Both the position numbers and the translations under genes were made by a program. Below the pieces are notes generated by a model. The model was not told the origin of the DNA. It did no database searches and saw only the letters and a program-made list of their open reading frames with translations. DNA of 64,000 nucleotides from Ianthella basta (taxonomy: Eukaryota; Porifera; Demospongiae; Verongiida; Ianthellidae). Numbering within the stretch: position 1 is the first letter of the stretch; each line of letters opens with the position of its first letter. The stretch is from contig OZ025880.1 of assembly GCA_964019415.1 (NCBI GenBank), positions 7,524,491 to 7,588,490 of the forward strand, read 5' to 3'. Positions 50,403-63,900 of this stretch are shown here, piece by piece.

Positions 50403-52550
50403 TGTTTGCTGCAAACAGGATGTCGTTTGCTGCAAGCAGGATGTCGTTTGCTGCAAGCAGGATGTCGTTTGCTGCAAGCAGGATGTCGTTTGCTGCAAGC
50501 AGGATGTCGTTTGCTGCAAGCAGGATGTCGTTTGCTGCAAGCAGGATGTTGTTTGCTGCAAGCAGGATGTCGTTTGCTGCAAGCAGGAAGTCGTTTGCAG
50601 CAAACAGTAATTGTTGGCATAAACAGTAAGTTGTTGGCATAGAGCAGGAAGACTTTTGCTGCAAACAAGAAGTCGTCTGCAGCAAAGGTTTTTGCAAAAA
50701 ATACAGGAAGTTATTTGCAGCGAACAAGAAGTTGTTTGCAACAAACAGAATGGCGTTTACAGCAAACAGAAAGATGCTTGCATCTAACAATGAGTCAGTT
50801 GCAACAAAACAGAATGTAGTTTGCAGCATTTCTAGAAGTTGTTTGCAGCCAATAGTGAGTCCTTTGCAACAGACCAAAAGTTGTTTGCAGCAATACAGGA
50901 AGCTGTATGGAGCAAATAGGAAAGCGTTGACAGCAGAAGGAAGTCATTTGCTGCCAAAGAAAGCCATTTGCAACCATAGGGGAAGTCGCTTGCAGCCAAC
51001 AGAAAGTCGTTTGCAGCCAACAGAAAATTGTTTGCAGCAAACAAGAAGTCGTTTGCAGCAAACATGTTATTTGCATCAAAAGGAAAGTGTTTTGTAGCAT
51101 TACAGGAAGTTGTATGCAGCCAACAGAAAATTGTTTGCAGCAAACAAGAAGTCGTTTGCAGCAAACATGTTATTTGCCTCTGAAAGAAAGTGGTTTGTAG
51201 CATTACAGGAAGTCGTTTGCAGCCAATAGGAAGTCGTTTGCAGCAAACAGAATGTCGTTTACAGCAAACAAGTATTTATTAGCAGTAAAAAGAATGTAGC
51301 TTGAAGCATTACAGGAAATCATTTGCAGCCGACAGGAAGTAGTTTGCAGCCAACGGAAAGTTGTTTGCAGCAAACAGAAAGTCGTTTACAGCAAACTAAA
51401 ATTTATTAGCAGTAAAAAGAAAGTGGCTTGCAGCATTACAGGTAGTCGTTAACAGCCAACAGGAAGTCGTTTGCGGCAAACAGAAAGTCTTTTGCAGCAA
51501 ACAAGAATTCATTTGCAGCAGAAAGAAAGTGGTTTGCAGCAATACAGAAAATTGTTCGCATCCAACAGTGAGTCCTTTACAACAAACAAGAAGTTGTTTT
51601 AAGCAAAAAGAAAGTCAGTTGCAGCAATACAGGAAGTCGTCTGCAGCAAACAAAGTTTTTTGCAGCCAACGGGAAGTCGTTTGCAGCCAACAGAAAGTTA
51701 TTTTGCAGCCAACAGGAAGTTGTTTGCAGCAAACAGGAAGTTGTTTGCAGCAAACAGGAAGTCGTTTGCAGCAAACAGAAAGTCATTTGCTACAAACTGA
51801 AAGTTGTTTGCTGAAAACAGGAAGTCGTTTTCAGCAAACAGGAAGTCGTTTGCAGCCAACAGAAAGTTATTTGCAGCAAACAGGAAGTCGTTTGCAGCCA
51901 ACAGAAAGTTATTTGCAGCCAACAGGAAGTTTTTTACAACAAACAAGAAGTTGTTTTAAGCAAAAAGAAAGTCGGTTGCAGCAATACAGGAAGTCGTCTG
52001 CCGCAAACAAAGTTTTTTGCAGCCAACAGGAAGTCGTTTGCAGCCAACAGAAAGTCGTTTGCAGCAAACAGGAAGTCGTTTGCAGCAAACAGGAAGTCGT
52101 TTGCAGCAAACAGGAAGTCGTTTGCAGCAAACAGGAAGTCGTTTGCAGCAAATAGGAAGTTGTTTGCAGCCAACAGAAAGTTATTTGCAGCAAACAGGAA
52201 GTCGTTTGCCGCAAACAGGAAGTCTTTTGCAGCAAAGAAGGAGTTAATTGCATCAAAAAGAAAGTGGCTTGCAGCAATAGAAGAATTCGTTTGCAGCAAA
52301 CAAGAAGTTATTTGCATCAACAAGAAAGTGGTTTGCAGCAATACAGGAATTCGTTTGCAGCAAACAAGAAGTTATTTCCAGCAATAGGAAAGTGGCTTGC
52401 AGCAATACAGAAAGTCGTTTGCAGCTAACAGGAAGTCGTTTGTAGCAAACAAGAAGTCGTTTGCAAAAAACAGGAAGCTGTTTACAGCGAGCAGGAAGTT
52501 GTTTGCAGCAAACAAGAAGTTATTTGCATCAAAAAGGAAGCCTAAAAATG
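50403..52550. repeat. 21-bp GTTTGCNGCAAACAGGAAGT satellite, right arm
   Basis: About 100 units. The first nine (50405-50600) are a homogeneous subtype, GTTTGCTGCAAGCAGGATGT, next to the telomeric array. Later units are mostly GTTTGCAGCAAACAGGAAGT. From 50954 onward it pairs with the left arm. Confidence 0.95.
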
Positions 52551-54369
52551 CAGAAAGTGAGCTAAAATGAGATTTGGTTCTTCACATGAATGAGGATAAA
52601 ATGCGATTATATTTTGCTAAGTGGCCCAAAAATGAAGGTGGTGGCCCAAAATGAGGTCTAGTTCATCACATGGATGAGGTTAAAATGAGGCCACATTTTG
52701 TCAGATGGCCTCAAAATGAAAAAATGGCTCAAAAATGATGCATTTTTTGCTAGGTGGCCCAAAATTACCGGAAGTGGCCTAATATGAGGTTTCGTTCTTC
52801 ACATGGATTAAGTTAAAATAAGGTCACAATTTATTTTATTTCAAAATTTTGTATCTGTAAAAAAATGTCTAATTTTTGCATGTCAATTTTTAGGTCCAAT
52901 TTTTATGTATTTCCATGTTCGAGTATGCTTTTTGGCATTTTCAATTTTTTCTTTTTAGTCAACATGTTCTGCACCAGTCACATTTCTACCTGCAACAGAG
53001 AGTTGCTGTAGCCGTGCAAAGGGGGAACACAGCTGCCGTGATGGGGACGAGCATGAGAACCAACAATGACAATGTCTATGACTTCTCATATTATTGACTG
53101 TTTTCCTTGCATGATGCACACGCAGATGCGTGTGCCAGTATATACCTATATTGATCAACATGATGTAATATTCACTTCTGTTATTGTAAAAAATTCTCAA
53201 CAACACACTTGTGAATATTTATTTAAGGTATGTACTCTCGCCATCAACTTATATAGAATGCAATGCTAACTCAGTCAACTTTTAAATTTTTGATATGCCA
53301 AAATTATTTTAAGGTAAACATTTTTGTATGCCCAAAAAGTTTTAATTTTTATTTTTTAGTTTCTTATGTATAAATCAAATTTTTAATTTTGCCATGAAGT
53401 GTTAAATAATGATACATTGGGATAAATAATTGATCCAATGATCATAATTAGAATGATGGCAGAAAATATCAATTAATGAACTGGTGTTTGAATGAATGTT
53501 TCTTATATATTTTATATCTCCAAACATATTCTTCTACCTTAATTCTGTATCTTTGAAAACTTCTAGCATGTCCATTTTTGTATGTCTAAAATTTTTTGTA
53601 TTTCTAAAATATATGTATCTCTTATTTGTATTTAAAACATTTCCTACGCCTAAATTTTTTGTATCTTTAGAACATTTTGATATTCAAATATGTTTTTGTC
53701 TTCTAAATTCATTATATTCTCAAAAACATTTTTGTTAATTTTTTTGCTTTTCCAAATTTATTATATCTTTAAATATGTTTTACTGTCCCTAAATTTGCTT
53801 ATTTAATGTTCTTTTTGTATTTATAAAACATTTTATTTCTTAGATTTTTTCTGTTTTGCATTTTCAAACATTCAATTTCTACTTTTAATTTTTGTCTCTA
53901 ATTTTGGGCCACTCGCTGGTGAAATTTTGGGCCGCAACGGCCCATTTTGTCCACTTTGGACTAGGGATCCCCATCTTTTGGGAATTGCTTCGTCAAGGTA
54001 AGTTGATGTCCCTTTAAAAAAATTGCAATTCCGCGCAGTATTTTTCTTGTGGGGCAAGATTTTCTCAAAAATGGGCCACCATTCAAAAAGTGTTCAGAAG
54101 TGCCATTTGAATACACTTTTACAATTTTCAGACAGATTTAAAATTTGGGGTTAAATTTTGTCCAAAAGTAGCCCATTTTTTCTTTTACCAAACGCATCCA
54201 GACTGGTTCCTTGATGCTTTGCAAGTGTTTTGACAAGTCCTGGGTTATTATTAAAGAATTTCGCCTCTTTTTGGGCCACAGTGGCCCATTTTTTATTTTT
54301 GCTCCAGGGTTGTCCCAATATCACATCTGATGCATTTTTACCATTTTGGGTAGAAATTGGGGTTTTTAA

Positions 54370-55010
54370 AAAATGGGCCATTTTTGGGCCAAAGTGGCCC
54401 AAAAGGATGGCCCATTTTTGGAAACCCTGCAATTTTACCCCAAATGGTAAATCTGCATCAGACATGTTGTTGGGAGACCCTTGGGGTAAAAAAGGAAAAT
54501 GGGCCACTTTAGCCCAAAAGGGTGGTCCATTTTTGGAAACCCTGCAATTTTACCCCAAATGGTAAATCTGCATCAGACATGTTATTGGGAGACCCTTGGG
54601 GTAAAAAAGAAAATGGGCCACTTTGGCCCAAAAGGGTGGCCCATTTTTGGAAACCCAGCAATTTAACCCCAAATGGTAATTCTGCATCAGACATGATGTT
54701 GGGAGGCCCTTGGGGTAAAAAAGGAAAATGGGCCACTTTGGCCCAAAAGGGTGGCCCATTTTTGGAAACCCTGCAATTTAACCCCGAATGGTAAATCTGC
54801 ATCAGACATGTTGTTGGGAGACCCTTGGGGTAAAAAAGAAAATGGGCCACTTTGGCCCATTGCTTTTAGGCCAAACTGGCCCGTTTTCTTTTTTACCCCA
54901 GGGGATTCCTAACAACATGTCTGATGCAGATTTACCATTTTGGATAAAATTGCAGGGTTTCCAAAAATGGGCCACCTTTTGGGCCAATCCCAAAGTGGCC
55001 CATTCTTTCC
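54370..55010. repeat. 115-bp repeat, right arm
   Basis: Units with CTGCATCAGACATG at 54453, 54568, 54682 and 54797 (spacing 114-115 bp), then one inverted unit (CATGTCTGATGCAG at 54916), forming a local palindrome around AAAATGGGCCACTTTGGCCC. Confidence 0.93.
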
Positions 55011-55983
55011 TTCTTGAACTAGGGATTTTTTTCACTCACAGAAATAGTAACTAAGAAGGTAGTAGGTATTCATTCCACAAAAAAAATTTTTCTACTGCTT
55101 TCAGGAAAAAATGAGCCACTGGGCCACTTTGGCCTATTTTGGCCCAATTTTTTTTCAATTCTGGGAAATAAATTTTACATGTTTGACATAGAATTCTAAA
55201 ATTTGCTAGAAAAGTTCGCTTCTGGACTACTGAAACACTAAAACAATGAAGATTCTCGGAAATACATGCAATTACAGGAGTGTATATATTGATGCTGCGT
55301 TTACAACAGATATTGTGATAGACTACTCTATAGCATTTTGGTTTGGGTCATCATTGTTCCATCCTAGCCCTAACCCCAATATGTGCATTGTGTGCTTAGG
55401 CATGCAGCACAAAGTTGCGGCCAAGGTTCCCTACTTGGATACCGCCTGGAATAATGGGAAAAAGAGCAAATGTACACGTCAAGTTCACTAAAGAGGACTC
55501 ACTTCTACAAGTAATGGTAAGGCATGGACAAAACCACATTCAGCAAAATCCCCAAGAGTCCCACGGTGAACTGCACAAAGGTGCGTGGCCGCTCACTGCA
55601 AAACAAAACCCAAAGCAACAAAGCAGTCCTAGCTACCGAAAAAGGGACAGGGGCAAATTTGGCAGCCCGTTAAGAGCAAAAGTATCAAAAGCACCATAAC
55701 CAAAATGTGGCCCAGAGCCCACGGACCTCAGAGGCCCGGAATATCCGCAGTGGTGACCCATTTCGCCAGGAAGAGTGGCCCAAAAGTGGAATGAAAGGTG
55801 GCCCAAAAAATAGAAAGTGGCACATTTTGGTGGCCCAGAATCTCAAAAGTGGCACATTTTGAAATGAGCCAAAGTGACCCAAAATTGTCTAGGGTGGTCC
55901 GGAAATCCGCCCAGTGGCCCAAAATTACAGCGGAGTGGCCCATTTTGACAAAACGGTGGCCCAAAATGGGCCACTAACGATGG

Positions 55984-56022
55984 CCCTAACCCTAACCCTA
56001 ACCCTAACCCTAACCCTAACCC
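55984..56022. repeat. Short (CCCTAA)n telomere-type array
   Basis: Six and a half CCCTAA hexamers directly following the arm sequence ACTAACGATGG and directly preceding the second recombinase copy. A further short stretch (two hexamers) lies at 57925-57936. Confidence 0.97.
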
Positions 56023-56036
56023 AGTCTCCAGAGGAA

Positions 56037-57498
56037 ATGATGCAGCTGGTGTTGAGGGCTGCTTTTGCTTTAGCCACCAGGGCACAGGGAGGTCCTCCTG
56101 ACAGTCTGCAGAGCAAGGATGCAGTTGAACCACCAACACCAGAGCCAGTTATTCCACCAAGACAGGATCCAGTTAACCCACCAACACTGGATCCAATTAG
56201 CCCACCAAGAAAGGATCCAATTAGCCCACCAAGACAGGATCCAATTAGCCCACCAAGAAAGGATCCAATTAGCCCTGCAAGAAAGGATCCAGTTAACCCA
56301 CCAACACTGGATCCAGTTAACCCACCAACACTGGATCCAGTTAACCCACCAAGGAAGGATCCAATTAGCCCAGCAAGACAGGATCCAATTAACCCACCAA
56401 CACAGGATCCAGTTAACCCACCAACACAGGATTCAGTTGGCCCACCAACACCGGAGCCGGTTATCCCAGCAAGACAGGGTCCAGTTAACCCACCAACACT
56501 GGATCCAGTTAACCCACCAACACTGGATCCAGTTAGCCCAGCAAGACAGGGTCCAGTTAACCCACCAACACTGGATCCAGTTAACCCACCAACACTGGAT
56601 CCAGTTAGCCCAGCAAGAAAGGATTCAGTTAACCCACCAACACTGGATCCAGTTAGCCCACCAACACTGGACCCAGTTAGCCCACCAAGACAGGATCCAG
56701 TTAGCCCAGCAAGACAGGACCCAGTTAACCCACCGAGACTGGATCCAGTTAGCCCACCAACACACTCGCCCTCTCCCCCCTGCCCCTCCTCAGACAGTGA
56801 TGACGACGACTATGAGCCAGTACCTAAGATGCCGCGGCGAGACAAGGGAGGGCGGGCAAGGAACTACCTGAACGTCCATCAGTACCCGGCCCTAGAGAGT
56901 CGGATGGAGCAGATGAGAAGCTTCTACGTGGATCCTGTCAGTCTGCGGAGGGAGGGCGATGCCATCAGTCTCGTGACATGGAACAAGGTCTCCCTCCACA
57001 TTCTGTGTGAGTCACCTCCATATGGGGAGAGGGTGTGGCTGCAATGATTTTCATTTGTCAGTAATTATACTTGACTCTTAATTAACAATGCCTTGCCATG
57101 GAGTTGTTGTAATGGGAATCATGACTGTCAGATAGAACTTAGGTGGGTGCTCACTGATGCCCATCTGCCTGTCCACCTCCAGTGTTCCTGGCCTATGTTA
57201 AAGACACCCTGGGCAAGACACCAACACAAGACTGTTTGAGGAGTGAAGAGATGATCCAACAGTTTGTCCAGTCTCTAGTGAAGAAAGGGATACTAGGCAG
57301 CACCATAGCCCAGTACGTGGACCACCTCCAATACGGCCTACGCTACCTCTACTGCAAAGATCACATTAAGAACTACAAGCAGGAGGAACTTTACATCACT
57401 CTGGCCAGGCTGCGGGAAAAGTTCCGCAAGCAAACTGCGCATTCGACAGCTCAGCAGAGCTGGCAAGCTCTGGAGGCAAAGAACAAGTGGATCGAATG
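56037..57498 (+). pseudogene. Tyrosine recombinase paralogue, lacking catalytic domain in view
   Basis: Homologous to the gene at 46227-49485. Exon A, 56037-57006, starts MMQLVLRAAFALATRAQGG just after telomeric repeat. It then has about 27 Pro-rich 8-residue repeats (DPVNPPTL, DPVSPARQ), an acidic SDSDDDDYEP patch and KGGRARNYLNVHQYPALESR. Exon B, 57183-57498, is the core-binding domain (LFLAYVKDT to KNKWIEW) ending in the same phase-2 donor as exon 3 of the intact gene. No exon for the Arg/Lys/His/Tyr catalytic part follows before the 35-bp satellite. It is either truncated or continues beyond the window across more than 6.4 kb of repeat. Reading frames are intact. Confidence 0.75.
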
Positions 57499-57903
57499 GT
57501 GAGTAACTGTCAACGTTTCACTCCCTGACCTCTAACCCCAACCCTTAACCCTGACCTCTAATCTTGAACTCTGACCTCCAAAAAATGCATTTACACAGGT
57601 TTGATATTTATACAAAAATGGCTGCCAGATATAATTATACTTAGTTATCTTGCATTTCCTATCATAAGACGACATAATATGGTTAAATCATTGATTGACT
57701 AATGGCAAAATGTCAAATTACCTATAATAGACCTTTGACCTTTAGCAAATATAATGACATCATTTTCTGACAGCATCATCCTTTAGACATTTTTTAAATT
57801 GCTTTTATCTCAAAAACTAGCGTAACTCCGCCTACCACAATTACGCTCCCAAGAGGTCATTTTTGAAGGGCTATCCAATGATACCCATATTGGACCCAAA
57901 AAC

Positions 57904-60900
57904 CTTTGGGGACCACTATGTAACCCTAACCCTAAAATTAGGCAAGACATGACAAGGTAAGATTAGGCAAGATCTGGCAAGATATGACAAGGTAAGATGT
58001 GGCAAGATATGGCAAGATATGAGAAGGTAAAAATAGGCAAGATTAGACAAGATATGACAATGTAAGATTAGGCAAGATTAAGCAAGATATGACAAGGTAA
58101 GATTAAGTAAGATTTGGCAAGATATGCCAAGGTAAGATTAATCAAGATTTGGCAAGTTAAGACAAAGTAAGATTTGGCAAGATTTGGCAAGATATGACAA
58201 GGTAAGATTAAGCAAGATTTGGCAAAATATGACAAGGTACGATAAGGCAAGATTTGGCAAAATATGACAAGGTAAGATTAAGCAAGATTTGGCAAGATGT
58301 GACGAGGTAAAATTAAGGAAGATTTGTCAAGATATGACAAGGTAAGATTAAGCAAGATTAGGCAAGCTATGACAAGATAAGATTTGGCAAGATTTGGCAA
58401 GATATGACAAGGTAAGATTTGGCAAGATTTAGTAAGATATGACAAGGTAAAATTAGGCAAGATTAGGCAAGATATGACAATGTAAGATTAGGCAAGATTT
58501 GGCAAGATATGACAAGGTAAGATTTGGCGAGATATGGCAAGATATGACAAGGTAAAATTAGACAAGATTAGGCAAGATATGACAAGGTAAGATTAGGCAA
58601 GATTAGGCAAGATATGAAAAGGTAAAATTAGGCAAGATTAGGCAAGATATGACAATGTAAGATTAGGCAAGATATAACAAGGTAAAATTCGGCAAGATTT
58701 GGCAAGATATGACGAGGTAAGATTAAGCAAGATTAGGCAAGATATGACAAGGTAGGATTAAGCAAGATTAGGCAAGATATGACAAGGAAAGATTTGGCAA
58801 GATTTGGCAAGATATAACAAGGTAAAATTAGGCAAGATTTGGCACGATATGATAAGGTAACATTAAGCAAGATTTGGCAAGATATAACAAGGTAAAATTA
58901 GGCAAGATTTGGCAAGATATGATAAGGTAAGATTAAGCAAGATTTGGCAAGATATGACAAGGTAAGATTAAGCAAGATTTGGCAAAATAAGACAAGGTAA
59001 GATTAAGCAAGATTTGGCAAGATGGACAAGGTAAGATTAGGCAAGATTCGGCAAGATATGACAAGGTAAAATTAGGTAAGATTAAGCAAGATATGACAAG
59101 GTAAGATTAAGCAAGATGTGGCAAGATATAACGAGGTAAGTTTAAGGAAGATTTGGCAAGATATGACAATGTAAGATTAAGCAACATTAGGCAAGATATG
59201 ACAAGGTAAGATTAAGCAAGATTTGGCAAGATATGACGAGGTAAGATTAAGGAAGATTAGTCAAGATATGACAAAGTAAGATTAAGCAAGATTTGGCAAG
59301 CTATGACAAGGTAAGATTAAGCAAGATTAGGCAAGATATTACAAGGTAAAATTAGGCAAGATTTGGCAAGATATGACAAGGTAAGATTAATCAAGATTTG
59401 GCAAGTTAAGACAAAGTATGATTTGGCAAGATTTGGCAAGATATGACAAGGTAAGATTAAGCAAGATTTGGCAAAATATGACTAGGTAAGATTAGGCAAG
59501 ATTAGGCAAGATATGACAAGGTAAAATTAGGTAAGATTTGGCAAGATATGACAAGGTAAGATTAAGCAAGATTTGGCAAGATATAACGAGGTAAGATTAC
59601 GGAAGATTTGGCAAGATATGACAAGTTAAGATTAAGCAAGATTTGGCAAGATATGACAAGGTAAGATTAAGCAAGATTTGGAAAGATATGACGAGGTAAG
59701 ATTAAGCAAGATTTGTCAAGATATGACAAGGTAAGATTTTGCAAGATTTGGCAAGATATGACAAAATAAGATTTGGCAAGATTTGGCAAAATATGACAAG
59801 GTAAGATTAAGCAAGATTTGGCAACATATGACAAGGTAAGATTTGGCAAGATATGACAAGGTAAGATTAAGCAAGATTTGGCAAGATTTGACGAGGTAAG
59901 ATTAAGGAAGATTTGTCAAGACATGACAAGGTAAGATTTGGCAAGTTTTGGCAAGATATGACAAGGTAAGATTTGGCAAGATTTGGCAAAATATGACAAG
60001 GTAAGATTAAGCAAGATTAGGCAAGATATGACAAGGTTAGATTTGGCAAGATTTGGCAAGATAAGACAAGGTAAGATTTGGCAAGATCTGGCAAGATAGG
60101 ACAAGGTAAGATTAGGCAAGATTCGGCAAGATATGACAAAGTAAAATTAGGTAAGATTTGGCAAGATATGACAAGGTAAGATTGAGCAAGATGTGGCAAG
60201 GTATAACGAGGTAAGTTTAAGGAAGATTTGGCAAGATATGACAATGTCAGAATAAGCAAGATTTGGCAAGATATGACAAGGTAAGATAAAGCAAGATTTG
60301 GCAAGATATGACGAGGTAAGATTAAGGAAGATTTGTCAAGATATAACAAGGTAAGATTAAGCAAGATTTGGCAAGTTATGACAAGGTAAGATTAAGCAAG
60401 ATTAGGCAAGATATTACATGGTAAAATTAGGCAAGATTTGGCAAGATATGACAAGGTAAGATTTGGTAAATTTGACAAAATATGATAAGGTAAGATTAAG
60501 TAAGATTTGGCAAGATATGCCAAGGTAAGATTAATCAAGATTTGGCAAGTTAAGACAAAGTAAGATTTGGCAAGATATGACAAGGTAAGATTTAAGCAAG
60601 ATTTGGCAAAATATGACAAGGTAAGATTAAGCAAGATTTGGCAAGATATAACGAGGTAAGATTAAGGAAGATTTGGCAAGATATGACAAGTTAAGATTAA
60701 GCAAGATTTGGCAAGATATGACAAGGTAAGATTAAGCAAGATTTGGCAAGATATGGCGAGGTAAGATTAAGGAAGATTTGTCAAGATATGACAAGGTAAG
60801 ATTTGGCAAGATTTGGCAAGATATGACGAGGTAAGATTTGGCAAGATTTGGCAAAATATGACAAGGTAAGATTAAGCAAGATTTGGCAACATATGACAAG

Positions 60901-63900
60901 GTAAGATTTGGCAAGATTTGGCAAGATATGACAAGGTAAGATTAAGCAAGATTTGGCAAGATATGACGAGGTAAGATTAATAAAGATTTGGCAAGATATG
61001 ACAAGGTAAGATTTGGCAAGATTAGGCAAGATATGACAAGGTAAGATTTGGCAAGATTTGGCAAAATATGACAAGGTAAGATTAAGCAAGATTTGGCAAG
61101 ATATGACAAGGTTAGATTTGGCAAGATTTGGCAAGATATGACAAGGTAAGATTTGGCAAGAATTGGCAAAATATGACAAAGTAAGATTAAGCAAGATTTG
61201 GCAAGATATGACAAGGTAAGATTTTGCAAGATTTGGCAAAATATGACAAGGTAAGATTAAGCAAGATTTGGCAAGATATGACAAGGTAAGATTAGGCAAG
61301 ATTTGACAAGATATGACAAGGCAAGATTTGGCAAGATGTGGCAAGATATGACAAGGTAAGATTAAGCAAGATTTGGCAAGATATGACGAGGTAAAATTAA
61401 ACAAGATTTGGCAAGATATGACAAGGTAAGATTTGGCAAGATTTGGCAAGATAAGATATGGTAAGATCTGTCAAGATATGACGAGGTAAGATTAAGAAGA
61501 TGAGGCAAGATATTACAAGGAAAGATTTGGTAAGATTTGGCAAGATATGACAGGTAAGATCTGGCAAGATACGACAAAGTAGGATCTGGCAAGTAATGAC
61601 AAAGTAAGATTTGGCAAGATATGGTAAGGTAAAATTATGCAAGATTAGGCAATATATGACAAGGTAAGATTTTGCAAGATTTAGCAAGATATGACAAGGT
61701 AAAATTAGGCAAAATTAGGCAAGATATGACAATGTAAGATTAGGCAAGATTAAGTAAGATATGACAAGGTAAGATTTAGCAAGAGTTGGCAACATATGAC
61801 AAGGAAAAATCAGGCAAGATTTGGCAAGATATGACAAGGTAAGATTAGGCAAGATTTGACAAGATATGACAAGGTAAGATTAAGCAAGATTTGGCAAGAT
61901 ATGACGAGGTAAGATTACGGATAATTTGGTAAGATATAATAAGTTAAGATTAAGCAAGATTAGGCAAGATATAACAAGGTAGGATTAAGCAAGATTAGGC
62001 AAGATATGACAAGGTAAGATTAGGCAAGATCTGGCAAGATATGACAAGGTAAGATTAAGCAAGATTTGGCAAGATATGACGAGGTAAGATTTGGCAAGAT
62101 TTGGCAAGATATGACAAGGTAAGATTTGGCAAGATTTGGCAAAATATGACAAAGTAAGATTAAGCAAGATTTGGCAAGATATGACAAGGTAAGATTTGGC
62201 AAGATTTGGCAAAATATGACAAGTTATGATTAAGCAAGATATGGCAAGATATGACAAGGTAAGATTAGGCAAGATTTGACAAGATATGACAAGGCAAGAT
62301 TTGGCAAGATGTGGCAAGATATGACAAGGTAAGATTAAGCAAGATTTGGCAAGATATGACGAGGTAAAATTAAACAAGATTTGGCAAGATATGACAAGGT
62401 AAGATTTGGCAAGATTTGGCAAGATGAGATAAGGTAAGATCTGTCAAGATATGACGAGGTAAGGTTAGGAAGATTAGGCAAGATATTACAAGGAAAGATT
62501 TGGTAAGTTTTGGCAAGATATGACAGGTAAGATCTGGCAAGATACGACAAAGTAGGATCTGGCAAGAAATGACAAAGTAAGATTTGGCAAGATATGGCAA
62601 GGTAAAATTATGCAAGATTAGGCAATATATGACAAGGTAAGATTTGGCAAGATTTAGCAAGATATGACAAGGTAATATTAGGCAAAATTAGGCAAGATAT
62701 GACAATGTAAGATTAGGCAAGATTAAGTAAGATATGACAAGGTAAGATTTGGCAAGAGTTGGCAACATATGACAAGGAAAAATCAGGCAAGATTTGGCAA
62801 GATATGACAAGGTAAGATTAGGCAAGATTTGACAAGATATGACAAGGTAAGATTAAGCAAGATTTGGCAAGATATGACGAGGTAAGATTAAGCAAGATTT
62901 GGTAAGTTATGACAAGTTAAGATTAAGCAAGATTAGGTAAGATATAACAAGGTAGGATTAAGCAAGATTAGGCAAGGTATGACAAGGTAAGATTAGGCAA
63001 GATCTGGCAAGATATGTCAAGGTAAGATTTGGCAAGATTAGGCAAGATATGACAAGGTAAGATTTGGCAAGATTTGGCAAGATATGACAAGGTAAAATTA
63101 GGCAAGATTTGGCAAGATATGACAAGGTAAGATTAGGCAACATTTGGCAAGATATGACAACGTAAGATTAAGCAAGATTTGGCAAGATATGACGAGGTAA
63201 GATTAAGCAAGATATGGCAAGATATGACAAGGTAAGATTAAGCAAGATTAGGCAAGATATAGCAAGGTAGGATTAAGCAAGATTAGGCAAGATATGACAA
63301 GGTAAAATTTGGCAACATTAGGCAAGATATGACAATGTAAGATTAGGCAAGATTAGGCAAGATATGACAAGGTAAGATTTTGCAAGATTTGGCAAGATAT
63401 TATAAGGTAAAATTAGGCAAGAAATGGCAAGATATGACAAGGTAAGATTAGGCAAGATTTAGCAAAATATAACGAGGTAAGATTAAGCAAGATTTGGCAA
63501 GATATGACGCGGTAAGATTAAACAAGATTAGCAAGCTATGACAAGGTAAGATTTGGCAAGATATGACATGGTAAGATTTGGCAAGATTTGGCAAAATATG
63601 ACAAGGTAAGATTAAGCGAAATTAGGCAAGATATGACAAGGTAGGATTAGGCAAGATTTGGCAAGATGTGACAAGGTAAGATTTGGCAAGATGTGGCAAG
63701 ATATGACAAGGTAAGATTAAGCAAAATTAGGCAAGATATGACAAGGTTGGATTAGGCAAGATTTGGCAAGATATGACAAGGTAAGATTTGGCAAGATTTG
63801 GCAAGATATGACAAGGTAAGATTAAGCAAGATTTGGCAAGATATGACGAGGTAAAATTAAGCAAGATTTGACGAGATATGACAAGGTGAGATTTGGCAAG

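Larger units (their letters stand above)
50954..57903. repeat. Right arm of the large inverted repeat
   Basis: Reverse-complement partner of 36418-41594, interrupted at about 56000-57706 by telomeric repeat and a recombinase copy absent from the left arm. The outermost part (57707-57903) matches 36418-36615, including CGTAACTCCGCCTACCACA. Confidence 0.93.

Noticed and set aside
55914..56036. Extension of the recombinase copy 2 frame upstream through LTLTLTLT
   Set aside because: This part is translation of telomeric CCCTAA repeat and arm sequence; the paralogue supports a start near the FALA helix.
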